From Patescibacteria group bacterium (GTDB lineage: Bacteria > Patescibacteriota > Minisyncoccia > UBA6257 > HR35), in the NCBI GenBank assembly GCA_025060085.1, contig JANXCM010000015.1:1-10874 (forward strand): 10,874 nucleotides of DNA, in the 5' to 3' direction. Under the pieces are notes generated by a model. The model was not told where the DNA came from. It saw nothing but the letters and a program-made list of their open reading frames with translations, and made no database searches. Numbering within the stretch: position 1 is the stretch's first letter; the number at the start of each line of letters is the position of its first letter. This document shows positions 1-5,727 of this stretch, piece by piece. The position numbers and the translations under genes are program-made.

Positions 1-657
1 AAAAAATTTAAAAATTATGGTTTAATAGGAACAGGTTTATTATTTTTAGGAGTTATTCCTTACTTAGGGGTTATATTATCATTAGCCGGTTTTGTTTTAC
101 TATTAATATCTTTCCATACGATCTCTAAAATAAGTGGTAACAAAAAAATTTTTAAATATGTTCTTTTTTCATATTTAATAGGAATTATTACTTCAATTTT
201 AATTATTCCCCTAATATTAGGGGGTTTGCTGGGTTTAAATATTTTATCTTTATCCCAAGAAAGTTCAGAAGTGATTTCTAACTTTAGAAAAGATTTACAA
301 AATTTTTATAATCTAACAACTACTCCACAAAATTATTTTTTTTACAATAAGACCAATATACCAACTAGTGAGGTAAAAGAATTTTTTAAACCATTTATTT
401 TTGCTTTTATAGGATTCGCTATCTTTATTTGGATAGTTGGCATTATTGCTATAAGTATCTATCGAAAGGTTTTATATATGTTAGCTGATTATACAAAACA
501 TAATTTATTTAGAACAACAGGAAATTTGTATTTTTGGGGATTGATTTTATTACCTTTATTAGTAGGAATAATTGTTTCTATCATCGCTCCTATTTATCAA
601 CTTTTATCCTTTTATGAATTAGATGAAGAAAAATTAGAAAAAAATATTTTAGGTTAA
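1..657 (+). CDS. DUF996-like multi-pass membrane protein, 3' part
   Basis: The frame is open from the first base, so the start codon lies outside the window and 218 residues are visible. Five or so hydrophobic segments can be seen at roughly 7-22, 23-40, 52-80, 128-150 and 175-200, with a polar stretch at about 84-127. The N-terminal pattern, a Gly-rich helix, the motif IPYLG, a second helix, then a short polar link containing ISK and a KKIFKY-type motif, is what I know from the DUF996 family of small integral membrane proteins. The function of that family is unknown. No catalytic motif is visible. It ends in two consecutive TAA codons. An internal TTG at 226 could be read as a start, but the continuous membrane-protein pattern upstream argues against it. 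Family assignment is moderate; a membrane location is well supported. Confidence 0.6.
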   Translation, partial: KKFKNYGLIGTGLLFLGVIPYLGVILSLAGFVLLLISFHTISKISGNKKIFKYVLFSYLIGIITSILIIPLILGGLLGLNILSLSQESSEVISNFRKDLQNFYNLTTTPQNYFFYNKTNIPTSEVKEFFKPFIFAFIGFAIFIWIVGIIAISIYRKVLYMLADYTKHNLFRTTGNLYFWGLILLPLLVGIIVSIIAPIYQLLSFYELDEEKLEKNILG

Positions 658-784
658 TAAAAAATTTAAACAAATTTGAATGAATAATGGTCAATCATTT
701 TTAAAAGAAAATTTAAATAAAACTAAGCTAATTGAATTTTTGAATAGAGAAAATAAATTTAATTATTCAATTTGTATTCTATTC

Positions 785-815
785 ATTCTATTTTTCTTAA
801 ATAGAATAAATTTTT
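785..815 (+). terminator. AT-only hairpin followed by short T-run
   Basis: A perfect 9-bp inverted repeat (arms 785-793 and 799-807, 5-nt loop) is followed by AAA and five T. It lies downstream of the DUF996-like gene and could end its transcript, but the stem has only two G-C pairs and would be weak. A second 8-bp inverted repeat (730-737 with 765-772) lies just upstream. The rest of the 658-865 gap shows no convincing gene. Confidence 0.3.
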
Positions 816-865
816 CATAGCTTTTAATGAGAACGAAATTAATATAAATTAGCAATTAAATTATT

Positions 866-2299
866 ATGAACAATTCACAAATGAAAGAAGGTTTAACATT
901 TGATGATGTTTTATTAATCCCTCAAAAATCGGATATAGATTCAAGAAAAGATATTAATCTTTCAGTAAATCTTCATCCTCAAATTAAATTGAAAATACCT
1001 ATTGTTTCTTCTCCAATGGATACAGTAACAGAAAGCGAAATGGCAATTGCTATTGCTCGCCAAGGAGGATTAGGAATAATTCATAGATTTTGTTCAATCG
1101 AATATCAAGTAAAAGAAGTGGAAAGGGTAAAAAGAGCAGAGAATTATTTTATTGAAAATCCTATTTGTGTCAATCCTGAAATTACCTTAGAAAAACTTTT
1201 AGAAATCTCGTCAGATTACAATTTTCAAACATTCTTAGTTGTAGATGAAAAGAAAAAATTGATCGGCTTAATTTCAAAGAGAGATTATTTTTTAGAAGAA
1301 AATTTAAAAAAGAAAATTAAATACTTAATGACTCCATTTGAAAAACTTGTTGTTAGTTATAAAAAAATTTCCTTAAAGGAAGCTAAAGAAATTTTTAAAA
1401 AATATAAAATAGAAAAAATACCTATAATAGATAAAAATAGAAAAGTCAAAGGTTTAGTTAGTCTAAGAGATTTTCAATATTCTCTTAATAAAAAGGCTGC
1501 TCGTGACAAAAAAGGAAGATTACTTGTTGGAGCCACTATTGGTGTTCGTGGAGACTACTTAGAAAGAGCAGAAGAATTGGTCAAAGCTGATGTAGATGTT
1601 TTATGCTTAGACATCGCTCATGGACATTTAAATAAATCATTAAAAGTTATTAGAGAAATAAAAAGAAAATTTAATAATATTCCTTTAATTGCTGGCAATG
1701 TCGCTACCCTTGAAGGTGCACGTGATTTAAAAAGAGCTGGAGCAGATATTATAAAAGTAGGAATTGGCCCAGGAAGTGCGTGTACTACAAGAATAGTAAC
1801 TGGTGCAGGTGTACCTCAATTAACTGCTATTATGATGGCTAAAAAGGGAGTAGGTGATAATACACCTATAATTGCGGATGGTGGTTGTAAAAATTCTGGA
1901 GATATAGTTAAAGCTTTAGCTATTGGTGCTAGTGTAGTTATGTTAGGTTCTTTATTGGCAGGAACTGATGAATCTCCTGGTGAAATATTTAACTTTAAAG
2001 GGAAAAGAGTCAAAATGTTTCGAGGAATGTCTTCAAAAGAGGCTTATAGAAATAAAATCAGAATAACAAATGATAGTCCTGAATATGAACCAATTTCTGA
2101 AGGAATAAACTACGGTTTTATTGAATATAAAGGTTCGGTAAAAGAAGTTTTAATCAATTTAGAAAAAGGAATAAGATCTGGGTTTTCTTATTGTGGAGCA
2201 AAAAATCTTAAAGAATTATGGAAAAAAGCAAAATTTATTAAAATTACGGATAGTGGTTATAAAGAAAGTCAACCTCATAGTGTAAATTTCTTAGATTAA
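866..2299 (+). CDS. guaB: IMP dehydrogenase / GMP reductase family protein with CBS pair
   Basis: A 477-residue cytosolic (beta/alpha)8-barrel enzyme of purine nucleotide metabolism. IMP dehydrogenase oxidises IMP to XMP with NAD+; GMP reductase runs a related reaction on GMP. Visible signatures are the N-terminal TFDDVLLIP motif (11-19), two CBS motifs inserted at about 97-207, GATIGVRGD (222-230), GNVAT (277-281), the active-site loop GPGSACTTR with nucleophile Cys306, and the phosphate-binding IADGG (336-340). The C-terminal YCGAKNLKEL and KESQPHSV segments look like bacterial IMP dehydrogenase. The mobile flap (387-413, GMSS to SEG) is shorter than usual and I cannot find the Arg-Tyr-Phe motif that carries the IMP dehydrogenase Arg-Tyr dyad; GMSS is also seen in GMP reductases. 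The family is certain, the exact reaction is not. The ATG at 866 has no Shine-Dalgarno; Met6 (881) is an alternative. The gene converges on the next one with a 4-bp overlap. Confidence 0.9.
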   Translation: MNNSQMKEGLTFDDVLLIPQKSDIDSRKDINLSVNLHPQIKLKIPIVSSPMDTVTESEMAIAIARQGGLGIIHRFCSIEYQVKEVERVKRAENYFIENPICVNPEITLEKLLEISSDYNFQTFLVVDEKKKLIGLISKRDYFLEENLKKKIKYLMTPFEKLVVSYKKISLKEAKEIFKKYKIEKIPIIDKNRKVKGLVSLRDFQYSLNKKAARDKKGRLLVGATIGVRGDYLERAEELVKADVDVLCLDIAHGHLNKSLKVIREIKRKFNNIPLIAGNVATLEGARDLKRAGADIIKVGIGPGSACTTRIVTGAGVPQLTAIMMAKKGVGDNTPIIADGGCKNSGDIVKALAIGASVVMLGSLLAGTDESPGEIFNFKGKRVKMFRGMSSKEAYRNKIRITNDSPEYEPISEGINYGFIEYKGSVKEVLINLEKGIRSGFSYCGAKNLKELWKKAKFIKITDSGYKESQPHSVNFLD

Positions 2300-3168
2300 A
2301 AAATAGACAACAATTTTCTATAACCTGCACCTTTTCTTAAAATCTCAATATTTGAATTTTCTAAACGGATAAGTGTTGAGGGTAAATATTTTCTTCTTTT
2401 ATCTGATTTAAAATTTTTTTTAATTTCTAAATAAAAAACTTCTTTTCCAAAATATTTTTTAGCTTCCTTTATTGTCTTTGCTGGTTCATAACCTTCCCAG
2501 TTAGCCGAAGGAGCTACTAATGGTCCAGAAATTTTTAACAAATTTTGAAGCCATTTAAGTTTGGGAAATCTGAATGATAAAGTTTTTGTTCCCCGATGAA
2601 GATATGTTAATTTTTTAATTAGATTTTTATTTTTTATTTTTAAAATAACGGAAATTTTCCCTGGCCAGATTTTATTTAAAATCTCTTTTTCTTTTAGGTT
2701 AAGTAGAATACCAAAATTTTTTAACCATCCATAATCAGAAATTAAAATAATCATTGGCTTTTGGGGAGATCTTCTTCTTAATTGATAAATTTTTTCCACT
2801 ACGTTTTTCTTAAGAGCACTACCACAAATTCCATAAATAGTATCAGTGGGAATTAACCCGATTGTTCCTTCTTTTAATAATAAAGCTGATTTAATTATCT
2901 TGGAAGATAGTTTTAATAAATTTTTCTTTTCTTTAGGATCAAAAATTTTTTCTCTTTTAATTAAAAGTTTATTATATTTTCCCACAGTATAATCATTTTT
3001 TATTACACGATGGCAAGGTATATCAATATCTTCATTTTTGGCCATTAATTTTGCTACGAGGCGATGATATTTTTTACTTCCGGCTAATTTTGCTACCTGA
3101 ATGTAGGTTAAAAATTTTCCGGGGGAAATATTTTTAACAATTTTTAAAACTTTTCCTTTTATTATCAT
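2296..3168 (-). CDS. MGMT-domain / YrdC (threonylcarbamoyl-AMP synthase) fusion protein
   Basis: A 290-residue two-domain protein. Residues 1-78 match the C-terminal DNA-binding and alkyl-acceptor domain of O6-alkylguanine-DNA alkyltransferase: the Tyr22 region (TYIQVAKLAG), an arginine-finger position Arg36, hinge Asn45, and the acceptor motif PCHR with Cys52. The N-terminal domain of full-length MGMT is absent. Residues about 86-288 are a YrdC/TsaC domain, with IPTDTIYG (106-113), SPQKPM, WPGKISVIL, SFRFP, the nucleotide-binding GPLVAPSAN (215-223), PSTLIRL and ILRKGAG. YrdC proteins make threonylcarbamoyl-AMP from threonine, bicarbonate and ATP for the t6A modification of ANN-decoding tRNAs. 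There is no C-terminal Sua5 domain. The fusion sits in one uninterrupted frame with no Shine-Dalgarno before its ATG. Hairpins and promoters in the gap just upstream may form its leader. Both domain calls are strong; joint function is unknown. Confidence 0.88.
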   Translation of the reverse strand: MIIKGKVLKIVKNISPGKFLTYIQVAKLAGSKKYHRLVAKLMAKNEDIDIPCHRVIKNDYTVGKYNKLLIKREKIFDPKEKKNLLKLSSKIIKSALLLKEGTIGLIPTDTIYGICGSALKKNVVEKIYQLRRRSPQKPMIILISDYGWLKNFGILLNLKEKEILNKIWPGKISVILKIKNKNLIKKLTYLHRGTKTLSFRFPKLKWLQNLLKISGPLVAPSANWEGYEPAKTIKEAKKYFGKEVFYLEIKKNFKSDKRRKYLPSTLIRLENSNIEILRKGAGYRKLLSIF

Positions 3169-3203
3169 TAAATAATTTTAAAAAAATAAAAAGCTATTGG
3201 TTT

Positions 3204-3226
3204 AAAAGTTTATCAATAACTTTTTT
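3204..3226 (+). repeat. 7-bp inverted repeat followed by six T
   Basis: Arms at 3204-3210 and 3218-3224 are perfectly complementary around a 7-nt loop, and the right arm runs into T at 3221-3226. It lies in the leader of the MGMT-YrdC gene. The low G-C content makes a working terminator doubtful. Confidence 0.25.
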
Positions 3227-3245
3227 AATTAATAAAAAAATTCAA

Positions 3246-3301
3246 CTATAAAAAATAAAAATAGGGGGTTGAGGTTAAGGAAGGAAAGATACTCAACCCC
3301 C
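3246..3301 (-). terminator. 10-bp G-C-rich hairpin with T-rich tail
   Basis: Arms GGGGGTTGAG (3264-3273) and CTCAACCCCC (3292-3301) pair perfectly around an 18-nt loop. In so A/T-rich a sequence this stands out. On the minus strand the stem is followed by T5-A-T6, the layout of a Rho-independent terminator. On the plus strand only a short TTATTT follows, and flanking bases can extend the stem with one bulge. It is about 77 nt upstream of the MGMT-YrdC start, so it could either end an upstream RNA or act as an attenuator in that gene's leader. Confidence 0.6.
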
Positions 3302-3328
3302 TTATTTGAAATTAGGACTGGACAGACC
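3246..3328 (-). ncRNA. candidate small RNA or attenuated leader, unit 2
   Basis: A promoter at 3364-3336 would start a transcript near 3328 with GGTCTGTCC. It would run about 80 nt into the G-C-rich hairpin and T-tract that end near 3246. The first 25 nt can form a small imperfect hairpin. I do not recognise a known RNA family. The same RNA could be the 5' leader of the MGMT-YrdC gene if the terminator is read through. Confidence 0.4.
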
Positions 3329-3335
3329 GAAATTT

Positions 3336-3364
3336 ATTTTAATATAATTCAAATAAAATTTCAA
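3336..3364 (-). promoter_or_regulatory. Sigma-70-type promoter, unit 2
   Basis: On the minus strand TTGAAA (3364-3359), a spacer of exactly 17 nt and TAAAAT (3341-3336) match the housekeeping promoter pattern. The -10 hexamer is identical to that of the promoter about 140 nt upstream. A/T-rich DNA yields chance matches, but the position before a transcribed-looking hairpin unit supports it. Confidence 0.45.
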
Positions 3365-3416
3365 GACTTTAAAAAATAGAGAAAATAAATAGTTCTAAAA
3401 ATATTTTAAGAAAAAC

Positions 3417-3459
3417 AAAAAAAAATGAGTAGAATAGTTTATGCTTCTCTATCCTATCC
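3417..3459 (-). terminator. Intrinsic terminator, 11-bp stem plus nine T
   Basis: The stem arms are 3459-3449 and 3437-3427 with an 11-nt loop, then a T9-G-T5 tract on the minus strand. It lies downstream of the response regulator-NUDIX unit and would terminate it, or the small RNA that starts in between. Confidence 0.65.
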
Positions 3460-3470
3460 CATTCAGGACG
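3417..3470 (-). ncRNA. candidate ~54-nt small RNA, unit 1
   Basis: The promoter at 3505-3477 would start transcription near 3470. After about 10 nt the RNA forms an 11-bp stem (3459-3449 with 3437-3427, 11-nt loop), directly followed by A and nine T (3425-3417). On the minus strand two positions are G-U pairs and one is an A-C mismatch; on the plus strand the G-U positions become mismatches, so the structure favours the minus strand. It may alternatively be only the terminator of the NUDIX gene, whose stop is about 95 nt upstream. Confidence 0.4.
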
Positions 3471-3476
3471 TTAATA

Positions 3477-3505
3477 ATTTTAAAATAACTAAAAAATTAT
3501 GTCAA
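3477..3505 (-). promoter_or_regulatory. Sigma-70-type promoter, unit 1
   Basis: On the minus strand a perfect TTGACA (3505-3500), a 17-nt spacer (3499-3483) and TAAAAT (3482-3477). It is the closest match to the housekeeping consensus that I found. It lies downstream of the NUDIX gene and drives no protein gene directly, only the hairpin unit ending at 3417. Confidence 0.55.
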
Positions 3506-3553
3506 TATTTTATTTTATTATTTTAATTTAAGTATTATAAAATAATCTTAGAC

Positions 3554-4027
3554 TTACTTATCTATCTTTTTTTCGAAAATTTCAATAATAGCTCTTTGAA
3601 ATTTAACTAATTTTGTTTTTGCTTCTTCCAAATTAAAATAGCCTATCTGATCAATTTCAGGAATATCAATAAATTGATTTGATTTAGGTGGCCATTCTAT
3701 TTTTATCATCTTACTTTTCAATTTAAAATTATCTCCCCAATCTTTTTCTAAACAAAAAACTTGAACAATCTTATTTTCTGATTTTACTTCTCCTAAATAA
3801 AAAATTCTTTTTATATCTTCTTCTTTAATATCAACACCCGTTTCTTCTTTAAATTCCCGAATAGCAGTAATTAAAAAATTCACATCATTTTCTTTTACTT
3901 CACCCTTAGGAATACTCCAACTTCCTTCATTTTTATTTTGCCAGTAAGGACCCCCAGGATGAACTAATAATATTTCAAATTGATTATTATTTTTCCGGTA
4001 AATTAATATTCCGGCTGAAATCTTCAT
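3554..4027 (-). CDS. NUDIX hydrolase
   Basis: A 157-residue cytosolic protein. NUDIX enzymes cleave nucleoside diphosphates linked to another moiety; the substrate here is unknown. The Nudix box runs from Gly42 to Val65 and keeps the metal-binding REFKEETG core (57-64). N-terminal GGPYWQNKNEGSWSIPKGE, then EWPPKS and a C-terminal IPEIDQIGYFNLEEA segment match a NUDIX subfamily that I know from many bacteria and archaea with this GGPFW...WSIPKGE layout. Between the start of the box and REF there is one residue more than the standard spacing, a small loop insertion. The ATG lacks a Shine-Dalgarno. It starts 23 nt after the response regulator stop on the same strand, so the two are probably co-transcribed. 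Transcription likely ends at the T9 hairpin near 3417. Confidence 0.9.
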   Translation of the reverse strand: MKISAGILIYRKNNNQFEILLVHPGGPYWQNKNEGSWSIPKGEVKENDVNFLITAIREFKEETGVDIKEEDIKRIFYLGEVKSENKIVQVFCLEKDWGDNFKLKSKMIKIEWPPKSNQFIDIPEIDQIGYFNLEEAKTKLVKFQRAIIEIFEKKIDK

Positions 4028-4050
4028 AAGAAAATTTTAATTATAAACAA

Positions 4051-4449
4051 TCATTCAATTCCTAAAGCTTTATTTATTTTCCCAATCATTTCATCTAAAT
4101 TATCAGATTTATGAATAACATCAACCGCTCCTATCGATTGAGAAAAATCTTTATCAATAGATTTTCCATCCTCTGTATATTTCAAATTGGTTAAAAAAAT
4201 AATAGGAGGGCATTTTCTTCCTAAATCTTTTTTCAAATGAATTAAAAGTTCTAAACCATTCATTTCTGGTATAGCAATATCTAATAAAATCAAATCTGGT
4301 AAATCTTCAATAATTTTTAAAAGAGCTTCTTTAGGATCATAATAACAAATTATTTCAAAACCTGCTTTTTTTAGAGCGAAAGAAATAACCTCACAAAATG
4401 ATTTTTCGTCATCAATTAATAATATTTTTTTCGGCCTTAATTCGGCCAT
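4051..4449 (-). CDS. Receiver-only response regulator
   Basis: From the ATG at 4449 the product is a 132-residue CheY-like receiver domain without an output domain. Acidic Asp13/Asp14, phospho-acceptor Asp57 in LILLD, switch Thr87 in FLTN and Lys114 are all in place. It would accept phosphate from a histidine kinase and act through protein contacts. An upstream TTG at 4512 would add 21 residues, mostly Phe, Ile, Tyr and Leu, before the normal receiver start; I reject that start because the family begins at this Met and a TATAAT box (4462-4457) lies 7 nt before it. The gene ends in TGA and is followed after 23 nt by the NUDIX gene. It is transcribed away from the lipid/kinase cluster at 4886-10064, whose kinase is a possible but unproved partner. 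Confidence 0.88.
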   Translation of the reverse strand: MAELRPKKILLIDDEKSFCEVISFALKKAGFEIICYYDPKEALLKIIEDLPDLILLDIAIPEMNGLELLIHLKKDLGRKCPPIIFLTNLKYTEDGKSIDKDFSQSIGAVDVIHKSDNLDEMIGKINKALGIE

Positions 4450-4456
4450 CAATATT

Positions 4457-4462
4457 ATTATA
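4457..4462 (-). promoter_or_regulatory. -10 box directly before response regulator ATG
   Basis: A perfect TATAAT on the minus strand ends 7 nt before the ATG at 4449, so the transcript would start at or next to the start codon. No Shine-Dalgarno is present. This suggests a leaderless mRNA. No good -35 hexamer is seen at the usual distance. Confidence 0.4.
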
Positions 4463-4540
4463 TAACAAATAAAGTAAATAAAAAAATGGCTGTGGTTAAA
4501 AAGCTCAACCAAATAAATTTGAACTAGGTATTTATTTATT

Positions 4541-4568
4541 TTGAAAGGAGGGAATTTAATTATAAAAT
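4541..4568 (+). promoter_or_regulatory. Possible promoter, plus strand
   Basis: TTGAAA (4541-4546), a 16-nt spacer and TAAAAT (4563-4568). The spacer contains GGAGGG, which looks like a Shine-Dalgarno but has no usable start codon behind it. It points toward the terminator at 4805-4831. Confidence 0.3.
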
Positions 4569-4662
4569 AAATTAAAATAAAAAATCTGAATATAATACAT
4601 AAAAATCTCTATAATTTAGATTATTTTTTGCCTTAATAAGATGAATATTTAAACTTAAAAGA

Positions 4663-4690
4663 TTGAAAAAATATATTGAAGTGTTATAAT
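4663..4690 (+). promoter_or_regulatory. Promoter with extended -10
   Basis: TTGAAA (4663-4668), a 16-nt spacer ending in TGT, and a perfect TATAAT (4685-4690). The TGn motif just before the -10 strengthens the call. It lies 50 nt before a 21-codon ORF and about 115 nt before a terminator. Confidence 0.5.
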
Positions 4691-4740
4691 AACTTAAAAA
4701 TAAAATTATATAAGTGTTTTTTAAGTATAGTGTATAAGAA

Positions 4741-4806
4741 ATGAAAAATAAAATAGTAAAAATAAAGATTCTTAAAAATTTAATTTTTTTTATCGTCAAA
4801 AAATAA
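4741..4806 (+). CDS. Possible 21-residue basic hydrophobic peptide
   Basis: An ATG opens a 21-codon frame that encodes a peptide rich in Lys, Ile and Phe (MKNKIVKIKI at the start, LIFFIVKK at the end). Its TAA overlaps the first bases of the terminator stem. Promoter, short leader, tiny ORF and terminator follow each other directly, as in many small-peptide genes. Composition resembles small membrane-active peptides, for example type I toxins, but this is only a resemblance. No Shine-Dalgarno is seen, and a frame of this length is common by chance in such A/T-rich DNA. Confidence 0.25.
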   Translation: MKNKIVKIKILKNLIFFIVKK

Positions 4807-4831
4807 AAACTCCTCAAAAAAGGAGTTTTTT
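4805..4831 (+). terminator. Strong intrinsic terminator between divergent genes
   Basis: A perfect 10-bp stem, AAAAACTCCT (4805-4814) with AGGAGTTTTT (4821-4830), around a 6-nt loop, ends in a run of six T. On the minus strand the stem also ends in T-rich sequence, so it could work both ways. No annotated gene runs into it from either side. Confidence 0.75.
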
Positions 4832-4885
4832 AATTTTTGAAAAATGATTAATTTTTTAATTTCCCATTAATTTTTATATTCAAAA

Positions 4886-5614
4886 ATGTTAATTAGATTT
4901 TTTGAGATTTTAACCTATTACTTTTCTTATCCGATAATAAAATTTATTTTTAGAGCAGAAGTAATAACTTCAAGCAATCTTAAAGACTTAAATCTTTCTG
5001 AAAAATTAATAATCGCTGCTAACCATACTCATTTTTTAGATTCAACAATCGGTGGCTGGGCATATGTTAAGTATTTTCGCTCTTTAGGATATCCATTTTC
5101 TAAAATCTTACCTCTTCGATATTTAGCCTCATCGGAATATTTTAATTTTTTTAAAGCGCCTCCATTTTTTCCTCTCTCAGTTTTTGTTGCTTTATTTGTA
5201 AGATTGAATGGTAGTATACCCGTAAATAGAGAATCAAAGGATGATTTAGAAAATAAATTAAAAATACCTATTGATGTTCTAAATAATAATGGAAAAATAT
5301 TTATCTTTCCCGAAGGTAAAATGAGTAAAGATGGTAATTTACAAAAAGCAAAAAGGGGTATAGGTTATCTTCACAAAAAAACTGGAGCAAAAATTATCCC
5401 GATGGCAATTATTAATGCTTACCAATGTACTAAATTTAAAAATTTAATTAGATTTTTGATTGGTAAAAGAAGAATAAAAATTTGTTTCGGTGAACCATTA
5501 GAAAAATTAGAATCATTAGAAATAGAAGAAATTTCTCAAAAAGTAATAGGTGAAATAGATAAACTGATAAAAATAGATAAAAATGAAAAATTAAATTTGG
5601 GAATCATAGCTTAG
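4886..5614 (+). CDS. 1-acyl-glycerol-3-phosphate acyltransferase-like (PlsC family)
   Basis: A 242-residue membrane-associated acyltransferase. The catalytic HX4D motif is His47 to Asp52 in NHTHFLD; the second block is GSIPVNRE (109-116); the third is FPEG (141-144), followed by IPMAI (171-175). Family members transfer a fatty acyl group from acyl-ACP or acyl-CoA to lysophosphatidic acid in phospholipid synthesis, though close relatives use other acceptors. An N-terminal hydrophobic stretch (about 4-22) and another at 92-106 would hold it at the inner membrane. The ATG is preceded by TATATT ending 5 nt upstream, so it may be leaderless. It opens a run of five plus-strand genes. A 179-nt gap follows, so it may be transcribed separately from the others. 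The exact acceptor is uncertain. Confidence 0.88.
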   Translation: MLIRFFEILTYYFSYPIIKFIFRAEVITSSNLKDLNLSEKLIIAANHTHFLDSTIGGWAYVKYFRSLGYPFSKILPLRYLASSEYFNFFKAPPFFPLSVFVALFVRLNGSIPVNRESKDDLENKLKIPIDVLNNNGKIFIFPEGKMSKDGNLQKAKRGIGYLHKKTGAKIIPMAIINAYQCTKFKNLIRFLIGKRRIKICFGEPLEKLESLEIEEISQKVIGEIDKLIKIDKNEKLNLGIIA

Positions 5615-5621
5615 TAACCAA

Positions 5622-5639
5622 AATTTGTAGAATTTGTAG
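5622..5639 (+). repeat. Tandem 9-bp repeat
   Basis: AATTTGTAG occurs twice in direct succession, 7 nt after the PlsC stop codon. Two copies only, no known role. Confidence 0.4.
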
Positions 5640-5727
5640 AATATTTTTATCTCATAATTAATAATACACATTTTTATTTAAAAAATTAATTAAAAAAGAC
5701 CACTGTGAAATCATTAAAAGTTCATAA

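Larger units (their letters stand above)
3169..3553. other. 385-bp intergenic region with structured RNA signals
   Basis: No protein-coding frame is convincing here. Read on the minus strand, the order is: consensus-like promoter (3505-3477), hairpin with a nine-T run (3459-3417), second promoter (3364-3336), then a 10-bp G-C-rich hairpin with a T-rich tail (3301-3246), then 80 nt to the ATG of the MGMT-YrdC gene. Further complementary pairs are 3302-3310 with 3348-3356 (9 bp) and 3376-3383 with 3445-3452 (8 bp), so alternative folds are possible. Confidence 0.6.
4697..4831 (+). ncRNA. Candidate ~135-nt small transcript
   Basis: Bounded by the extended -10 promoter (4663-4690) and the intrinsic terminator (4805-4831). 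Because the flanking genes point away from each other, the terminator would have no purpose unless something is transcribed between them. A 9-bp inverted repeat near its 5' end (4692-4700 with 4718-4726) may fold, although its first bases precede the predicted start. It may act as RNA or as the mRNA of the 21-codon ORF. Confidence 0.4.
4450..4885. other. Divergent intergenic region with its own transcription signals
   Basis: The region lies between the response regulator (-) and the PlsC gene (+). It is extremely A/T-rich. It holds two plus-strand promoter candidates (4541-4568 and 4663-4690), a 9-bp inverted repeat (4692-4700 with 4718-4726), a 21-codon ORF (4741-4806) and a strong terminator (4805-4831). 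An 81-codon hydrophobic minus frame at 4572-4817 starts with TTG inside the terminator loop and looks like chance. Confidence 0.6.

Noticed and set aside
1816..2013. Minus-strand frame inside the IMP dehydrogenase family gene
   Set aside because: It lies wholly opposite conserved active-site sequence and shows no protein pattern of its own. The minus frames at 6249-6506 and 9755-9979 are rejected for the same reason.
3264..3301. Resemblance of the loop GGTTAAGGAAGGAAAG to the GGAAGGAA apex of SRP (4.5S) RNA
   Set aside because: The bases that must pair around the GGAA tetraloop do not, the AGCA side of the symmetric loop is missing, and the stem is too short. Purine-rich loops give such matches by chance.
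4450..4512. N-terminal extension of the response regulator from a TTG at 4512
   Set aside because: The 21 extra residues fall before the normal receiver start, would be read through the -10 box, and include no signal-peptide pattern.
4545..4556. Strong Shine-Dalgarno-like AAGGAGGGAA
   Set aside because: No ATG, GTG or TTG with an open frame follows at a useful distance; the next in-frame codons end at once.
4572..4817. Minus-strand 81-codon frame rich in Phe, Leu, Ile and Tyr
   Set aside because: It starts with TTG inside the terminator loop, has no domain pattern, and overlaps promoter and hairpin signals on the plus strand. The composition is what A/T-rich non-coding DNA gives.
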